Shown here piece by piece: positions 1 through 10,568 of a stretch of DNA of 64,000 bases. This DNA comes from Betaproteobacteria bacterium (GTDB taxonomy: Bacteria > Pseudomonadota > Gammaproteobacteria > Burkholderiales > Casimicrobiaceae), in assembly GCA_003153475.1 (NCBI GenBank), contig PLYT01000093.1, forward strand, positions 1 through 64,000, given 5' to 3'. Position 1 is the stretch's first letter. The number at the start of each line of letters is the position of its first letter. The notes under the pieces are model-generated. The model saw only the letters and a list, made by a program, of their open reading frames with translations. It did no database searches and was not told the origin of the DNA. Both the position numbers and the translations under genes were made by a program.

Positions 1-1168
1 CCGGCTTGACGTTGCGCACCTTGTACAGGTCTTCGTAGACCCACGATCGCCGCATCGCCGCCGGGTAGTCGGCGAGCTCGTCGTGCGAGCGATTGTCGGC
101 CAGTGCCGCGAACGCAGCTTCCGCGCCGAGCATGCCGGTCTTCATCGCATTGTGTGAGCCCTTGATGCGCGGGAGATTGACGAAGCCCGCGGCACAGCCG
201 ATCAGTGCGCCGCCTTGGAACACCAGCTTCGGGATCGATTGCAGGCCGCCCTCGTTGATGGCGCGCGCGCCGTACGACAGTCGCCTGCCGCCGTCGAACG
301 TCCCGCGGATCGACGGATGCGTCTTGAAGCGCTGGAACTCGTCGTAGGGCGACAGATGCGGATTGCGGTAATTCAGATGCACGACGAATCCGACCGCGAC
401 CTGCTGGTTCTCCAGATGATAGACAAACGAGCCGCCGCCGGTCTCCGTGTCGAGCGGCCAACCCTGCGTATGCAGCACTAACCCGGGCCGATGGCGATCG
501 GCGGCGACCTGCCACAACTCCTTGATGCCGATGCCGTACTTTTGCGGATCGACGCCGTCGCGCAAATTGAATCGTGCCATCAGCTCCTGCGACAGCGAGC
601 CGCGGCAGCCTTCGGCGAACAGCGTGTAGCGGGCATGGAGCTCCATGCCGGGCTGATAGTCGGGTTTGTGCGTCCCATCCCTGGCGATGCCCATGTCGCC
701 GGTCGCCACGCCGCGCACCGCGCCGGTCTCGGTAAAGAGGACCTCGGCGGCGGCGAATCCAGGATAGATCTCCACGCCCAGCGCCTCCGCCTGCTGCGCC
801 AGCCACTGGCAGACGTTGCCAAGGCTCACGACGTAGTTGCCGCCATTGCGCATCAGCGGCGGCAGCAGCCAGGCGGGAATCGGATACGCCTGCGTCGCCG
901 TCAGAATTTCGAAGCGGTCGTCGCTGACCGCCGTGTGCAGCGGCGCGCCAAGCGCCTTCCAATCGGGCAGCAGCTCGTTCAGCGCCTTCGGGTCGATGAC
1001 CGCACCGGAAAGGATATGCGCGCCGACCTCCGAGCCCTTTTCCAGTACGCAGACGCTGACCTCGCGGCCTCCCTCTCGCGCGAGCTGCTTCAGCCGAATC
1101 GCCGCCGACAGGCCCGCGGGGCCGGCACCGACGATCACTACATCGAACTGCATCGCTTCGCGCTGCAT
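1..1168 (-). CDS. Electron transfer flavoprotein-ubiquinone oxidoreductase (partial, runs off left edge)
   Basis: Open minus frame from ATG at 1168: MQREAMQFDVVIVGAGPAGLSAAIRLKQL... ending ...AMRRSWVYEDLYKVRNVKP; FAD GxGxxG motif and ETF-QO-like text. Confidence 0.9.
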   Translation of the reverse strand, partial: MQREAMQFDVVIVGAGPAGLSAAIRLKQLAREGGREVSVCVLEKGSEVGAHILSGAVIDPKALNELLPDWKALGAPLHTAVSDDRFEILTATQAYPIPAWLLPPLMRNGGNYVVSLGNVCQWLAQQAEALGVEIYPGFAAAEVLFTETGAVRGVATGDMGIARDGTHKPDYQPGMELHARYTLFAEGCRGSLSQELMARFNLRDGVDPQKYGIGIKELWQVAADRHRPGLVLHTQGWPLDTETGGGSFVYHLENQQVAVGFVVHLNYRNPHLSPYDEFQRFKTHPSIRGTFDGGRRLSYGARAINEGGLQSIPKLVFQGGALIGCAAGFVNLPRIKGSHNAMKTGMLGAEAAFAALADNRSHDELADYPAAMRRSWVYEDLYKVRNVKP

Positions 1169-1277
1169 GCCGCTCCTGGCCGACGACGTTGCGCCGGCGT
1201 TTGGCCGGCGTTTGGCCGTTGCGCCGGTGGCTCGTTGATCCAGCCATTATAATTGTGATTTCGCCGGCGACGCTCCG

Positions 1278-1703
1278 ATGACCGCGCAACGAAAGCTCGT
1301 TCACACCACGTGGGTGCCGATCCGCTGGGGCGATATGGACGCGCAGGGACACGTCAACAATACCGCGTATTTCCGCTACATGGAGCAGGCGCGCATCGAG
1401 TGGCTGATGTGGCTCGATGATCGCTGCGGCGGATTTCCGGGCCAGGGTTCGGTCATCGTCAACGCCAGTTGCACGTTTATCACACCGCTCACCTACCCGG
1501 GGACGGTCGAGGTGCGCATGTATGTCGATCCACCGGGCCGATCGAGCATCGGGACGCATTATGAGCTTCGCATCGGCGAGATCAAGCACGCGGAAGGGAG
1601 CGCCAAGCTGGTGTGGATCGACCAGCAATCGCTGCGCTCGGCGCCGCTGCCGGAGCGGGTAGCGACACTCGCCGCGCAGGGCGAAGCGGTGCCCGGACCG
1701 TGA
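1278..1703 (+). CDS. Acyl-CoA thioesterase, hotdog fold (4-hydroxybenzoyl-CoA thioesterase/YbgC-like)
   Basis: VPIRWGDMDAQGHVNNTAYFRYMEQARIEWL hotdog thioesterase signature. Confidence 0.88.
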   Translation: MTAQRKLVHTTWVPIRWGDMDAQGHVNNTAYFRYMEQARIEWLMWLDDRCGGFPGQGSVIVNASCTFITPLTYPGTVEVRMYVDPPGRSSIGTHYELRIGEIKHAEGSAKLVWIDQQSLRSAPLPERVATLAAQGEAVPGP

Positions 1704-2638
1704 ACGTCATCGCCATCGTCGTCGCGCTGGGCGTCGAGCAGTGGCGGACCTTTCGCTGGCGCGGCGCGCTGCAACAGGCGTTCATCCGCTATGCGCGATG
1801 GCTCGAGCACCGGTTCAACGGGGGCTCGGCGCAGCAGGGTGCGATCGCGGCCATGCTCGCCCTGGCGCCGCCGATCCTCGTCGCCGCGTGCGGATTCTGG
1901 GCACTCGATCAGCTGAACCCGGTGCTGGGCCTCGCCTGGAACGTGCTTATCCTCTATCTGCTGGTCGGTTTTCGTCATTTCAGCCACGCTTTCAGCGCGA
2001 TCGTCGAGGCGCTGAAGGCTGGCGATGCGATCGCTGCGCGCCGTTGCCTCGCGGCATGGCGCGGCAGCGACGCCAGCGCCGTCGGCGCCGAGGAAATTCC
2101 GAAGCTCGCCATCGAGCAGGGCCTCGAGGATTCGTATCGCCACGTCTTCGGCACTTTGTTCTGGTTTCTCGTGCTGCCGGGACCCGCGGGTGCGGTCCTC
2201 TACCGTGCCACGGTGCTGCTCGCCGCGCAGTGGCAGGGCGACGAGTCGACGCCTCTGGGCCAGCACCTGAGCGCGTTCGGGGCGCCGGTGCGTCGCCTGC
2301 TGCATTGGCTCGACTGGATCCCCGTGCGGCTGACCGCCGCGACCTTCGCCGTCGTCGGCGACTTCGAAGACGCGATTTATTGCTGGCGAACGCAGGCCGG
2401 GCAATGGCCCCGCCTGCACGAAGGCATCCTGCTGGCGAGCGGCGCGGGCGCGCTGGGCGTGGTCATCGGCGGTGCGATTACCGGCGCGACCGGCGAGCCC
2501 GAGTTCCGGCCAGAGCTCGGCATGGGCGAGCCGGCCGACAGCGACGTTCTGGCAAGCGCGGCTGGACTGGTCTGGCGGGCGCTGTTGGTATGGCTCGCCG
2601 TCCTCGTGGTGCTTACGCTCGCCTATTGGGCGCCGTAG
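1700..2638 (+). CDS. CobD/CbiB-family membrane protein (regulatory signalling modulator AmpE/CobD-like)
   Basis: GTG start overlapping the upstream stop (GTGA); hydrophobic protein with CobD/CbiB-like ...EDSYRHVFGTLFWFLVLPGPAGAVLYR and DFEDAIYCWRTQA. Confidence 0.72.
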   Translation: MNVIAIVVALGVEQWRTFRWRGALQQAFIRYARWLEHRFNGGSAQQGAIAAMLALAPPILVAACGFWALDQLNPVLGLAWNVLILYLLVGFRHFSHAFSAIVEALKAGDAIAARRCLAAWRGSDASAVGAEEIPKLAIEQGLEDSYRHVFGTLFWFLVLPGPAGAVLYRATVLLAAQWQGDESTPLGQHLSAFGAPVRRLLHWLDWIPVRLTAATFAVVGDFEDAIYCWRTQAGQWPRLHEGILLASGAGALGVVIGGAITGATGEPEFRPELGMGEPADSDVLASAAGLVWRALLVWLAVLVVLTLAYWAP

Positions 2639-2651
2639 GCCCCCTCGCGCA

Positions 2652-3590
2652 TCACCAGGTTTGCGCGCGCCGCCCGCTGTCCGAAAGCAACTGACGGAGC
2701 AGCGCCAATCGCCACGGCTTGACCTCGCCGCGCGCGATCGCTTCCCGGATTGCGCAACCGGGCTCGCTGTCGTGGCGGCAATTGCGAAAGCGGCAGGTCC
2801 CCAGCAACGGACGCAACTCGACAAAGCCGCGCTCGATCGCGTCGGCGGGAAGATGCCCGAGGCCGAACTCTTTCATGCCGGGCGAGTCGACGATCCAGCT
2901 CGACGCATCGATGAGGTAGAGCGTGGTCTCGGTCGTCGTGTGACGCCCGGTGTGCAGCGCCGCCGAGACTTCGCCGACCCGCGCCGCGGCCGATGGAAGC
3001 ATCCGGTTGATCAACGTCGACTTGCCCATGCCGGATTGTCCGATCAGCACGCTGTGCTGGCCAACCAGGAGCGGTGCCAGGGCACCCGCGCCTTCGCTGG
3101 CGGAGATTTCGACGACCGGGTAGCCGAGTGCCGCAAATTGCGCGAGCCGCGGCCGGATCGCCGCGAATGCGGGCAGGTCGCGCTTGTTGGCGATGAGGAC
3201 AAAGCGGCAGCCGGCGGACTCCGCAGCAACGATCCAGCGGTGCACCAGCTCGTCGTCGAACGGCGGATCGGGCGCGACCATGCCCAGCACCTGTGTCACG
3301 TTGGCCGCGATAAGCTTTTCGCGTCTTGCGTCGGAGCGATAAAAAAGCGTGGTCCGCGGCTCGATTGCCTCGATCACCCCCTCTCCGGGGCCCGATTCCA
3401 CCCAGCGCACGCGATCGCCGCAGGCGATCGCCAGCGTGCGTCCTCGCAGCACGCATGAGATCGTGCTGCCGTCGTCCGAGCGGACCAGGTAGTGCCTGCG
3501 GAATGTGGCGGTGACGAGTCCCGCCGCGCCGATCACGTCTCGCGGCGTGGCGGCGTCCGCGGCGGTCGCCGAATCAAGGGCTGCGGGCAA
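2652..3590 (-). CDS. rsgA: Ribosome small-subunit-dependent GTPase A
   Basis: Circularly permuted GTPase: IANKRDLP, GQSGMGKSTLINRMLP, DSPGMKEFGL, C-terminal zinc-binding CRFRNCRHDSEPGC. Confidence 0.95.
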   Translation of the reverse strand: MPAALDSATAADAATPRDVIGAAGLVTATFRRHYLVRSDDGSTISCVLRGRTLAIACGDRVRWVESGPGEGVIEAIEPRTTLFYRSDARREKLIAANVTQVLGMVAPDPPFDDELVHRWIVAAESAGCRFVLIANKRDLPAFAAIRPRLAQFAALGYPVVEISASEGAGALAPLLVGQHSVLIGQSGMGKSTLINRMLPSAAARVGEVSAALHTGRHTTTETTLYLIDASSWIVDSPGMKEFGLGHLPADAIERGFVELRPLLGTCRFRNCRHDSEPGCAIREAIARGEVKPWRLALLRQLLSDSGRRAQTW

Positions 3591-3948
3591 GCGACTCGAC
3601 CTTGGCTGCGCAGATGCAGTCGTTGAGCGTCACGCCGCCGGCGTCGTGCGTCGAGTAAACGACGTCGACGCGGTTGTAGTGGACCGACAGGTCGGGATGA
3701 TGATCCTGGCGATGCGCGACAAAGGCGACAGCGTTGACGAACGCCATCGTCCGATAGTAGTCGGCGAAAGCGAAGCTCTTGTTGAGCGCATTGTCCGCGT
3801 GCGTCCAGCCCGGCAGGGCGGGAAGCAGTTGCGCCAGCTCGGCGGGTGCCAGCAGCGGAGCACCCGGGCGGCAATCGCGCTCGGCGAGCGCGGTCGAGGC
3901 GCCGGGGTCAGCGGTGGGTCGTTTCGTTGCCTTGTTCGATGCGCTCAT
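3574..3948 (-). CDS. phhB: 4a-hydroxytetrahydrobiopterin dehydratase (pterin carbinolamine dehydratase)
   Basis: ELAQLLPALPGWTHADNALNKSFAFADYYRTMAFVNAVAFVAHRQDHHPDLSVHYNRVDVVYSTHDAGGVTLND. Confidence 0.93.
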   Translation of the reverse strand: MSASNKATKRPTADPGASTALAERDCRPGAPLLAPAELAQLLPALPGWTHADNALNKSFAFADYYRTMAFVNAVAFVAHRQDHHPDLSVHYNRVDVVYSTHDAGGVTLNDCICAAKVESLARSP

Positions 3949-4018
3949 CGAAACCGATAGTATTGCCCGTTGGAGTGCGCGGCGATATGCACGGCGTCGC
4001 GTCGGGACCTGCCGGTAT

Positions 4019-5281
4019 TCACGCGCTGCTCGTTTCGAGCCGCGCGATGCGTGCGGCGGCAGGCGGGTGCGAATCGTAGAAGACCGAGTGCAGCGGATCG
4101 GGCGTCAAGGTGCTTGCATTGTCCTCGTAGAGCTTGACCAGGGCGGCGACCAGCGCCGGTCCGGAGGCGTGCGCGGCGGCGTAGGCATCGGCCTCGAATT
4201 CGTGCCGCCGCGAGTACAGCGATGTCAGCGGCGCGCCGAGGAAAGTGAACACCGGCAGCGCCAGCATGAACAGCACCAGCGCGACGCCGTAGCGCGGCGG
4301 CGCGACCGGCACACCGAGTCCTGCGTAGAACCACGGCTCGCCGACCAGCCATCCGAGCAACGCCAGCAGCACGAGGCTCGCGGCGGCGAACCAGGCGATG
4401 CGCTTGACCACATGCTTCAACTTGAAATGGCCGAGCTCGTGCGCGAGCACCGCCTCGATTTCCTCGGGCTGCAGGCGCGAGAGCAGTGTGTCGAAAAACA
4501 CGATGCGCCGCGCCGCGCCGAAACCGGTGAAATAGGCGTTGCCATGACTCGAGCGCCGCGAGCCATCCATGACGAACAGTCCTTTGGCGGCGAAACCGCA
4601 GCGCGCCAGCAAGCGCTCCACACGTGCGCGCAAAGACTCGTCGGCCAACGGCCGGAACTTGTTGAACAGCGGCGCGATGACCGTCGGGAAGAGCACGAGC
4701 ATCAGTAACTGGAAAGCGACCCAGGCGAGCCACGCGTAGAGCCACCAGAGCGTGCCGGCGCGCGCCATCAGCCACAGTATCAGCGTCAGCAGCGGAATGC
4801 CCAGCAGAGCGCCGAGCACCGCACTCTTGGCGAGGTCGGCGAGCCAGAGCCCGAGCGTCATCCGGTTGAAGCCGAAACGTTCCTCGATGACGAAAGTGCG
4901 GTACCACGAGATAGGCAGTCCGATCAGCGCGGCGAGCAGCGTCACGGCGACGACCAGGAGGACGTCCTGCCACAGCGTGCCGACCGGCAAAAGATCGGCG
5001 CGGACCGCGAGCGCCGCAAGTCCGCCACCCAGCGTCAGCGCCAGCAGCACGATCGTATCGAGCACCGTGTCTAGCATGCCCAGACGCGTCCGCGCGATCG
5101 TGTAATCGGCGGCCTTCTGATGCGCCGCCAGCGTGATGCGCGTGGAGAAATGCGCGGGCGGCGCGGAGCGGTTGGCGGCGACGTGCTGCACCTGCCGGCG
5201 CGCCAGCCATAACTGCATCACCAGCGAGACCGCCAGCGCGAGCAGGAAAAGAAGGGTGAACCAGGGGATGGATTGCGGCAT
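4019..5281 (-). CDS. M48 family metallopeptidase (CAAX prenyl protease/Ste24-like)
   Basis: Multi-TM protein with VLAHELGHFKLKH (HExxH) and EFEADAYAA. Confidence 0.93.
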   Translation of the reverse strand: MPQSIPWFTLLFLLALAVSLVMQLWLARRQVQHVAANRSAPPAHFSTRITLAAHQKAADYTIARTRLGMLDTVLDTIVLLALTLGGGLAALAVRADLLPVGTLWQDVLLVVAVTLLAALIGLPISWYRTFVIEERFGFNRMTLGLWLADLAKSAVLGALLGIPLLTLILWLMARAGTLWWLYAWLAWVAFQLLMLVLFPTVIAPLFNKFRPLADESLRARVERLLARCGFAAKGLFVMDGSRRSSHGNAYFTGFGAARRIVFFDTLLSRLQPEEIEAVLAHELGHFKLKHVVKRIAWFAAASLVLLALLGWLVGEPWFYAGLGVPVAPPRYGVALVLFMLALPVFTFLGAPLTSLYSRRHEFEADAYAAAHASGPALVAALVKLYEDNASTLTPDPLHSVFYDSHPPAAARIARLETSSA

Positions 5282-5344
5282 GCGACGCTCGACCGGACCA
5301 GCGATGTGCGAGAATAAGCGCTTATTTTACGCCAAGTGAAAATA

Positions 5345-5914
5345 ATGGCGCAGGACGCCCATCTGCTGGTCTGGATCGACATGGAAATGACGGGCTTGCG
5401 GCCCGAGACCGACCGCATCATCGAGGTCGCGCTGGTCGTGACCGACGCGGCGCTCGCGACCGTCGCCGAAGCGCCAGTGCTGGTCGTGCACCAGGACGAC
5501 GCGACCCTGGCCGGCATGGACTCGTGGAACCAGTCGACACATGCGCGATCGGGCCTGATCGACAAGGTGAAGGCGTCGACCCTCGACGAGGCGACGGTGG
5601 AAGCGCGGATGCTTGCGTTCCTGCGCGAACATGTGCCACCGCGGATCTCGCCGATGTGCGGGAATTCGATCTGCCAGGACCGTCGCTTTCTCGCGCACTG
5701 GATGCCGGCGCTCGAAGATTATTTTCATTACCGTAACGTCGACGTCTCGACGCTGAAGGAGTTGTGCAAACGCTGGCAGCCCGACGTGGCGAAGGCCTGG
5801 GTGAAGCAAGGCAAGCACGAGGCGCTCGCTGATATTTACGAGTCGATCGACGAGCTTAATTACTATCGCGAACATTTCATTGGCCGCAGCGCCCAGCGCG
5901 TCGAGCCGTCCTAG
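5345..5914 (+). CDS. orn: Oligoribonuclease
   Basis: [37 protein letters not shown]...[15 protein letters not shown] exonuclease motifs. Confidence 0.96.
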   Translation: MAQDAHLLVWIDMEMTGLRPETDRIIEVALVVTDAALATVAEAPVLVVHQDDATLAGMDSWNQSTHARSGLIDKVKASTLDEATVEARMLAFLREHVPPRISPMCGNSICQDRRFLAHWMPALEDYFHYRNVDVSTLKELCKRWQPDVAKAWVKQGKHEALADIYESIDELNYYREHFIGRSAQRVEPS

Positions 5915-5922
5915 CCTGCTCG

Positions 5923-6492
5923 GTGAAATTCTGCAGCCACTGCGGCTCGGCCGCGCTCGCACGACGCATTCCGGAAGGCGACACGCTGGCGCGCTACGTA
6001 TGCGCGGGCTGCGGCGCCATTCATTACCAGAATCCCAAGACCGTCGTCGGCTGCCTGCCCGAGTGGGAGGGTCGCGTGCTGCTGTGCAAGCGCGCGATCG
6101 AGCCGCGGCACGGCTTGTGGACGCTGCCGGCGGGATTCCTGGAGAACGGCGAGACGATCGAGGCCGGCGCGGTCCGCGAGACCATCGAAGAGGCGCGGGC
6201 GCAGGTCGAGATCGGCGCGCTGTACACAGTGATCAGCTTGCCGGACATCAACCAGGTCTACATGATGTTCCGCGCGTGCCTGCTGGATCTGGATTTCGGC
6301 CCTGGCCCGGAGAGTCTCGAAGTACGGCTTTTCGCCGAGGAAGACATTCCCTGGGGCGATATCGCGTTCCGTACGATTGCGCGGACCTTGCGCAATTATT
6401 TTCTGGACCGCAAGCTCGGCGCCTTTCCGTTGCACGTCAGCGCGCTGTTCAAGCGTTCGCCGCGCGAACCGGCGTTGCAGGCGGCCGCCTGA
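5923..6492 (+). CDS. NUDIX hydrolase with N-terminal zinc ribbon
   Basis: CSHCG...CAGCG zinc ribbon; NUDIX box [26 protein letters not shown]. Confidence 0.92.
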   Translation: MKFCSHCGSAALARRIPEGDTLARYVCAGCGAIHYQNPKTVVGCLPEWEGRVLLCKRAIEPRHGLWTLPAGFLENGETIEAGAVRETIEEARAQVEIGALYTVISLPDINQVYMMFRACLLDLDFGPGPESLEVRLFAEEDIPWGDIAFRTIARTLRNYFLDRKLGAFPLHVSALFKRSPREPALQAAA

Positions 6493-6499
6493 CCAGGCG

Positions 6500-6904
6500 T
6501 CACGGAGCGTTGCCTGGTTCGCCCGGCGCATTGCAGGCGACCAGGTCGACGACGCTGCCTTCGGCGGCAGACGGCACCAGGGCGCCAAGCGTGCGACAGC
6601 GGTCTTTCCAGCAGAGCGTCCAGTCGTCGGTGTACGTCGACTGCGTCAACGGTAACGCCGCGATGGCACGCGGCGGCGGAGTCCACGTCCACCAGCCGCC
6701 GCGCAGCACGGCGCCCTCGGGCGGCTCCATGCCGGCGCCGATGCCCTGAATGCGTGCACCGGTCAACAGCAGGTAATCGCCGGCGATGTGATAGGTCTCC
6801 TCCCAGCGCGTCTTCTCGACCGAATGCTGCCAGGCCAGCATGAATTCGTTCGTTGGCAGTGTGGCACGAACGACTCCGGCGACCAGCAGGCAAACCGCAT
6901 TCAC
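6500..6904 (-). CDS. DUF1850 domain-containing protein, TAXI-TRAP associated
   Basis: GTG start overlapping the TRAP permease stop; F.LAWQHSVEKTRWEETYHI...GAGMEPPEGAVLRGGWWTW resembles DUF1850. Confidence 0.75.
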   Translation of the reverse strand: MNAVCLLVAGVVRATLPTNEFMLAWQHSVEKTRWEETYHIAGDYLLLTGARIQGIGAGMEPPEGAVLRGGWWTWTPPPRAIAALPLTQSTYTDDWTLCWKDRCRTLGALVPSAAEGSVVDLVACNAPGEPGNAP

Positions 6905-8991
6905 GCCTTTTGCGGTAGTGCCCGCGTACGAAACAGATGCCAAACGACGAACGCGGCGCATAGAGCGAAACCCGCCTCGTCGGTCCACGGGATCGCGACC
7001 ACCAGCAGGAACGCGGCGATGGTCACGAATATGCGCTCGCCCCAGTTGAGCGGCGCGCGCAGGTAGCCGATCGAGGCGGCGCCCCACAGAAGGATCGCAA
7101 TGATCGCCTTGAACACGACATACACGGTATCGAGCAGGGTTCCGGACTGGAGCATCAACGACGGATCGTAGACGGCCATATACGGAATCACGAACCCGGC
7201 GATCGCGATGTGCGTCGCTTTCCAGCCGATCTTCATCGGCGAGGCCTTGGCGATCGATGCCGCGGCGAATGCCGCCAGCGCGACCGGTGGCGTCAGGTCG
7301 GCCATGATCCCGAAATAGAAAACGAACATGTGCGAGACGATCAACGGCACCTTCAGCGTGAGCAGTGCGGGTGCCGCGATCGCGCTGGTGATGATGTAGT
7401 TGGGAATGGTCGGTATGCCCATGCCAAGCACTAGGCACACGGCCATCGTCAAAAACAAGGACAGGAACAGGCTTTTCGAGCCGATGTCGAGCACGAACCC
7501 GGCGAAATTCGACGCCGCGCCGGTGAGCGTCAGCACGCCTATGATGACGCCGACGATCGCGCAGGCAATACCGACGGCGATCGCTTGTCGGGCGCCATCG
7601 ATCATGCTGCTCCGCATGATGGCCAAGGTCTTGCGGCCGCCGCGGATGACGAAATTGAGCGCGACCAGAAGGGCGATGGCGACGATCAACGGCCAGATCC
7701 CGTACTTGAAGAAGCTCGCCGTCGCCAGGCCAAGGATCACCCAGAACACGATTCGGAACAACACCGACCCGAAGCCGGCGGCGATGCCGGTGCCGAGGAT
7801 CAGCATCGCCGTCAACGCGAGCCCGACGATGCCGGAGAACATCGGCGTGAAGCCGTCGAACAGCATGAAGACCAGCACGGCGAGTGGCAGCATCAAATAC
7901 CATTTGTCGCGGATTGCCTTCCATGGATTCGGGCAATCGGCCTTGGGCAGGCCGTGCAGGCCTTTGCGCCCGGCCTCCAGGTGCACCATCAGGAACGCCG
8001 TCAGGTAGTAGAGGAATGCCGGGATGACGGCCGCCTTGACAATGGTCACGTAGGGCACGTTAAGTGTCTCGGCCATGATGAACGCGACGGCGCCCATCAC
8101 CGGCGGCATGATCTGGCCCCCCATCGATGAGGTGGCTTCGACGGCGCCGGCAAAAACCGGCGAGTATCCGAATCGCTTCATCAGCGGGATCGTGAACTGC
8201 CCGACGGTCAGCACGTTGGCCACGCCCGAGCCGCTGATCGTACCCATCAGGCCCGACGAGATCACGGCGACCTTGGCCGGACCGCCGCGCGCATGGCCGA
8301 CGAAGCCGAGCGCGATGTTGTTGAACAAGCCGATCATTCCGGCATGCTCGAGGAAGGAGCCGAAGAGGATGAACAGAAATATGTAAGTTGCCGAGACCAG
8401 CGTCGGAATCCCATAGATGCCTTCGCTGCCGAGGTAGAGCTGACCGATGATCTGATCGAAGCCGTAGCCGCGGTGCGCGATCGCCGACGGCAGATACTGA
8501 CCCAGCATGCCATAAGCCAGGAAAGTCGCGCAGACGATAGGCAGCGCGATACCCAGCACGCGCCGCGCCGCCTCGAACAGCAGGACGATCACGATGGCAC
8601 CGACGACCAGGTCGGCAACGGTAGCATCGCCGGAGCGCTGGATCAGATCGGACTCGAACACCCAGTGGTAGAAGGCCAATGCGAAGGCTAGGACGGCGAT
8701 CGCTGCGTCGTACCAGACGATGCGGTCCCTGGCGGCCTTGCGGCCGACCGGGTAGATCAGGAACGCTAGCAGCATCAGGAAACCGACATGCAGCGAGCGC
8801 GTGACCAGACTCGACAGCGGACTGAACGCTGCAATGAATAGCTGGTAGGTCGAAAAGGCCAGCGCGACGCCGCTGACGATCTTCGCCGCGAGCCCGCTCA
8901 GCTCGCGCTTAACGCCGGTTTCGTCGAACGCGGCGTCGGAAGCCGCGTGGATGTTGGGCGTTCCTTTGGGCGCTGCGTCGGGCGCGGCCAT
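6901..8991 (-). CDS. TRAP transporter fused permease subunit (4TM/12TM type)
   Basis: ~700 aa polytopic protein; GFVGHARGGPAKVAVISSGLMGTISGSGVANVLTVGQFTIPLMKRFGYSPVFAGAVEATSSMGGQIMPPVMGAVAFIMAE. Confidence 0.93.
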   Translation of the reverse strand: MAAPDAAPKGTPNIHAASDAAFDETGVKRELSGLAAKIVSGVALAFSTYQLFIAAFSPLSSLVTRSLHVGFLMLLAFLIYPVGRKAARDRIVWYDAAIAVLAFALAFYHWVFESDLIQRSGDATVADLVVGAIVIVLLFEAARRVLGIALPIVCATFLAYGMLGQYLPSAIAHRGYGFDQIIGQLYLGSEGIYGIPTLVSATYIFLFILFGSFLEHAGMIGLFNNIALGFVGHARGGPAKVAVISSGLMGTISGSGVANVLTVGQFTIPLMKRFGYSPVFAGAVEATSSMGGQIMPPVMGAVAFIMAETLNVPYVTIVKAAVIPAFLYYLTAFLMVHLEAGRKGLHGLPKADCPNPWKAIRDKWYLMLPLAVLVFMLFDGFTPMFSGIVGLALTAMLILGTGIAAGFGSVLFRIVFWVILGLATASFFKYGIWPLIVAIALLVALNFVIRGGRKTLAIMRSSMIDGARQAIAVGIACAIVGVIIGVLTLTGAASNFAGFVLDIGSKSLFLSLFLTMAVCLVLGMGIPTIPNYIITSAIAAPALLTLKVPLIVSHMFVFYFGIMADLTPPVALAAFAAASIAKASPMKIGWKATHIAIAGFVIPYMAVYDPSLMLQSGTLLDTVYVVFKAIIAILLWGAASIGYLRAPLNWGERIFVTIAAFLLVVAIPWTDEAGFALCAAFVVWHLFRTRALPQKA

Positions 8992-9014
8992 GAGGGTGCC
9001 GGTCCGGCCGCGAC

Positions 9015-9962
9015 CTACTTCAGCAGGCCGACTTCCTTGTAGTATTTCTGCGCCCCCGGATGCAACGGGACCGGCATGCCTTCCAGCGCATGCTTGAGAT
9101 CGATCGCCTTGGCGGCCGAATGCGCGGCGGTCAGCTGATCGAGGCTTGTCCACAGTGCCTTGGTCATTCCGTAGACGACTTCGTCGCTGACGTCCTCGTG
9201 CGTGACCAGGAAGTTCTGCACCGCAGCCGCGGGAACGTCGGCGGTCTGCCCGCGATACGTGTTGGCCGGAATGACCGCCGGCAGATAGGCAGGATCGTTG
9301 GTCTTCTTGATGACGTCCGCCGGAATCGCGACGACGACGATGTCGACCGACGAAGCAAGGTCGCGAAGCGCCGATACACCCAGTCCCGCTGACTGCAGCG
9401 TGACGTCGATCTGCCGGTTCTTCATCAGCTCGACGCTCTCGCCGAACGGCAGATACTCGACCTTGGCGAAATCCTTGTACGACATGCCCGCTGCGGCGAA
9501 GATCGCGCGCGCGTTGAGCTCGGTGCCCGATTTCGGCGCGCCGACCGAAACGCTCTTGCCCTTGAGATCGGCGAGCGTCTTGATGCCCGAGTCGGCACGC
9601 GCAACGATCTGGATGTAGTTGGGGTAGATCGCCGCGATGCCGCGCAGTTTTTTCAGCGGCGTCTTGAATCCGGCATCCTCATTGCCTTTCCACGCGTCCG
9701 ACAGCGAGTCGCCGAGCGTGAAGGCAATCTCACCGCGGCCGGCCTGTAGCAGATTCAGATTCTCGACCGAGGCCTTGGTCGCCTGGACCGAAGTCTTGAC
9801 CTGCGGCATCGCCTTGCCGATCGCGTTGGCCAGCGCAACGCCCAGCGGGTAGTAGACGCCGCTGGTGCCGCCGGTCAGCACGTTGATGAACTGGTCGGCG
9901 GCAACCGCCGGACCGGCGGCCAGCGCCAGCGCGAAGGCGCAGCGGAGAAGGAGCTTGCTCAT
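9015..9962 (-). CDS. TAXI family TRAP transporter solute-binding subunit
   Basis: Signal peptide then FINVLTGGTSGVYYPLGVALANAIGKAMP... TAXI signature. Confidence 0.93.
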   Translation of the reverse strand: MSKLLLRCAFALALAAGPAVAADQFINVLTGGTSGVYYPLGVALANAIGKAMPQVKTSVQATKASVENLNLLQAGRGEIAFTLGDSLSDAWKGNEDAGFKTPLKKLRGIAAIYPNYIQIVARADSGIKTLADLKGKSVSVGAPKSGTELNARAIFAAAGMSYKDFAKVEYLPFGESVELMKNRQIDVTLQSAGLGVSALRDLASSVDIVVVAIPADVIKKTNDPAYLPAVIPANTYRGQTADVPAAAVQNFLVTHEDVSDEVVYGMTKALWTSLDQLTAAHSAAKAIDLKHALEGMPVPLHPGAQKYYKEVGLLK

Positions 9963-10151
9963 GAAACCTCCGGGATCGAATGGTGTGCGGTGGGCCGGCC
10001 GCGTCCCGCCAGGCGGTTTCGCCCGCAAACAGCGCGGCACCCATTATAGCGCAGCCGGCGGCAGGCATCGGGCCGCCGCCCGGAGACCGGCTCGCCCGTC
10101 GGCACCGCGGCGTCCGGCGGCCGGGCATGTGGAACCAGCTTGATGCGCGCT

Positions 10152-10568
10152 TTAGCGCCTGCTGCTGTTGTTGAGCCACTCACCGACAATGCGCTGCATG
10201 CCTATCGCGCGCGGGACGAAGCCGCAGGCGGCATAGAAATCCCGCCGATCGTCGGTGAACAGGTAGACGTGCTGGCCCGACAGCGCCTGGCAGAGCATTT
10301 CGACCACGCGCCGTCCGATGCCCCGGCGGCGATAGGCGGACTGCGTCCAGACGTCGACAATATAGGCGTTGCACACGCCGTCGGACAGCGCGCGTCCGGT
10401 GGCGACCACCTTCGTGCCATCGCGTGCGATGACGCAGCGGTAGCTGCTGCGAAACGACGCTTCCATCTGATGAGGCGTGCGGCCGTTGTCGAAGCGATCG
10501 GCGGCCAGCGACGCGATCAGCGCCGCCCAGTCGACGCCCTCGACCGAAATCGAATAGTCGATGGCCAT
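10152..10568 (-). CDS. GNAT family N-acetyltransferase
   Basis: YIVDVWTQSAYRRRGIGRRVVEMLCQALSGQHVYLFTDDRRDFYAACGF. Confidence 0.88.
   Translation of the reverse strand: MAIDYSISVEGVDWAALIASLAADRFDNGRTPHQMEASFRSSYRCVIARDGTKVVATGRALSDGVCNAYIVDVWTQSAYRRRGIGRRVVEMLCQALSGQHVYLFTDDRRDFYAACGFVPRAIGMQRIVGEWLNNSSRR

Noticed and set aside
1559-2824. 421-aa minus-strand ORF
   Set aside because: Antisense shadow of the thioesterase/CobD-like genes.
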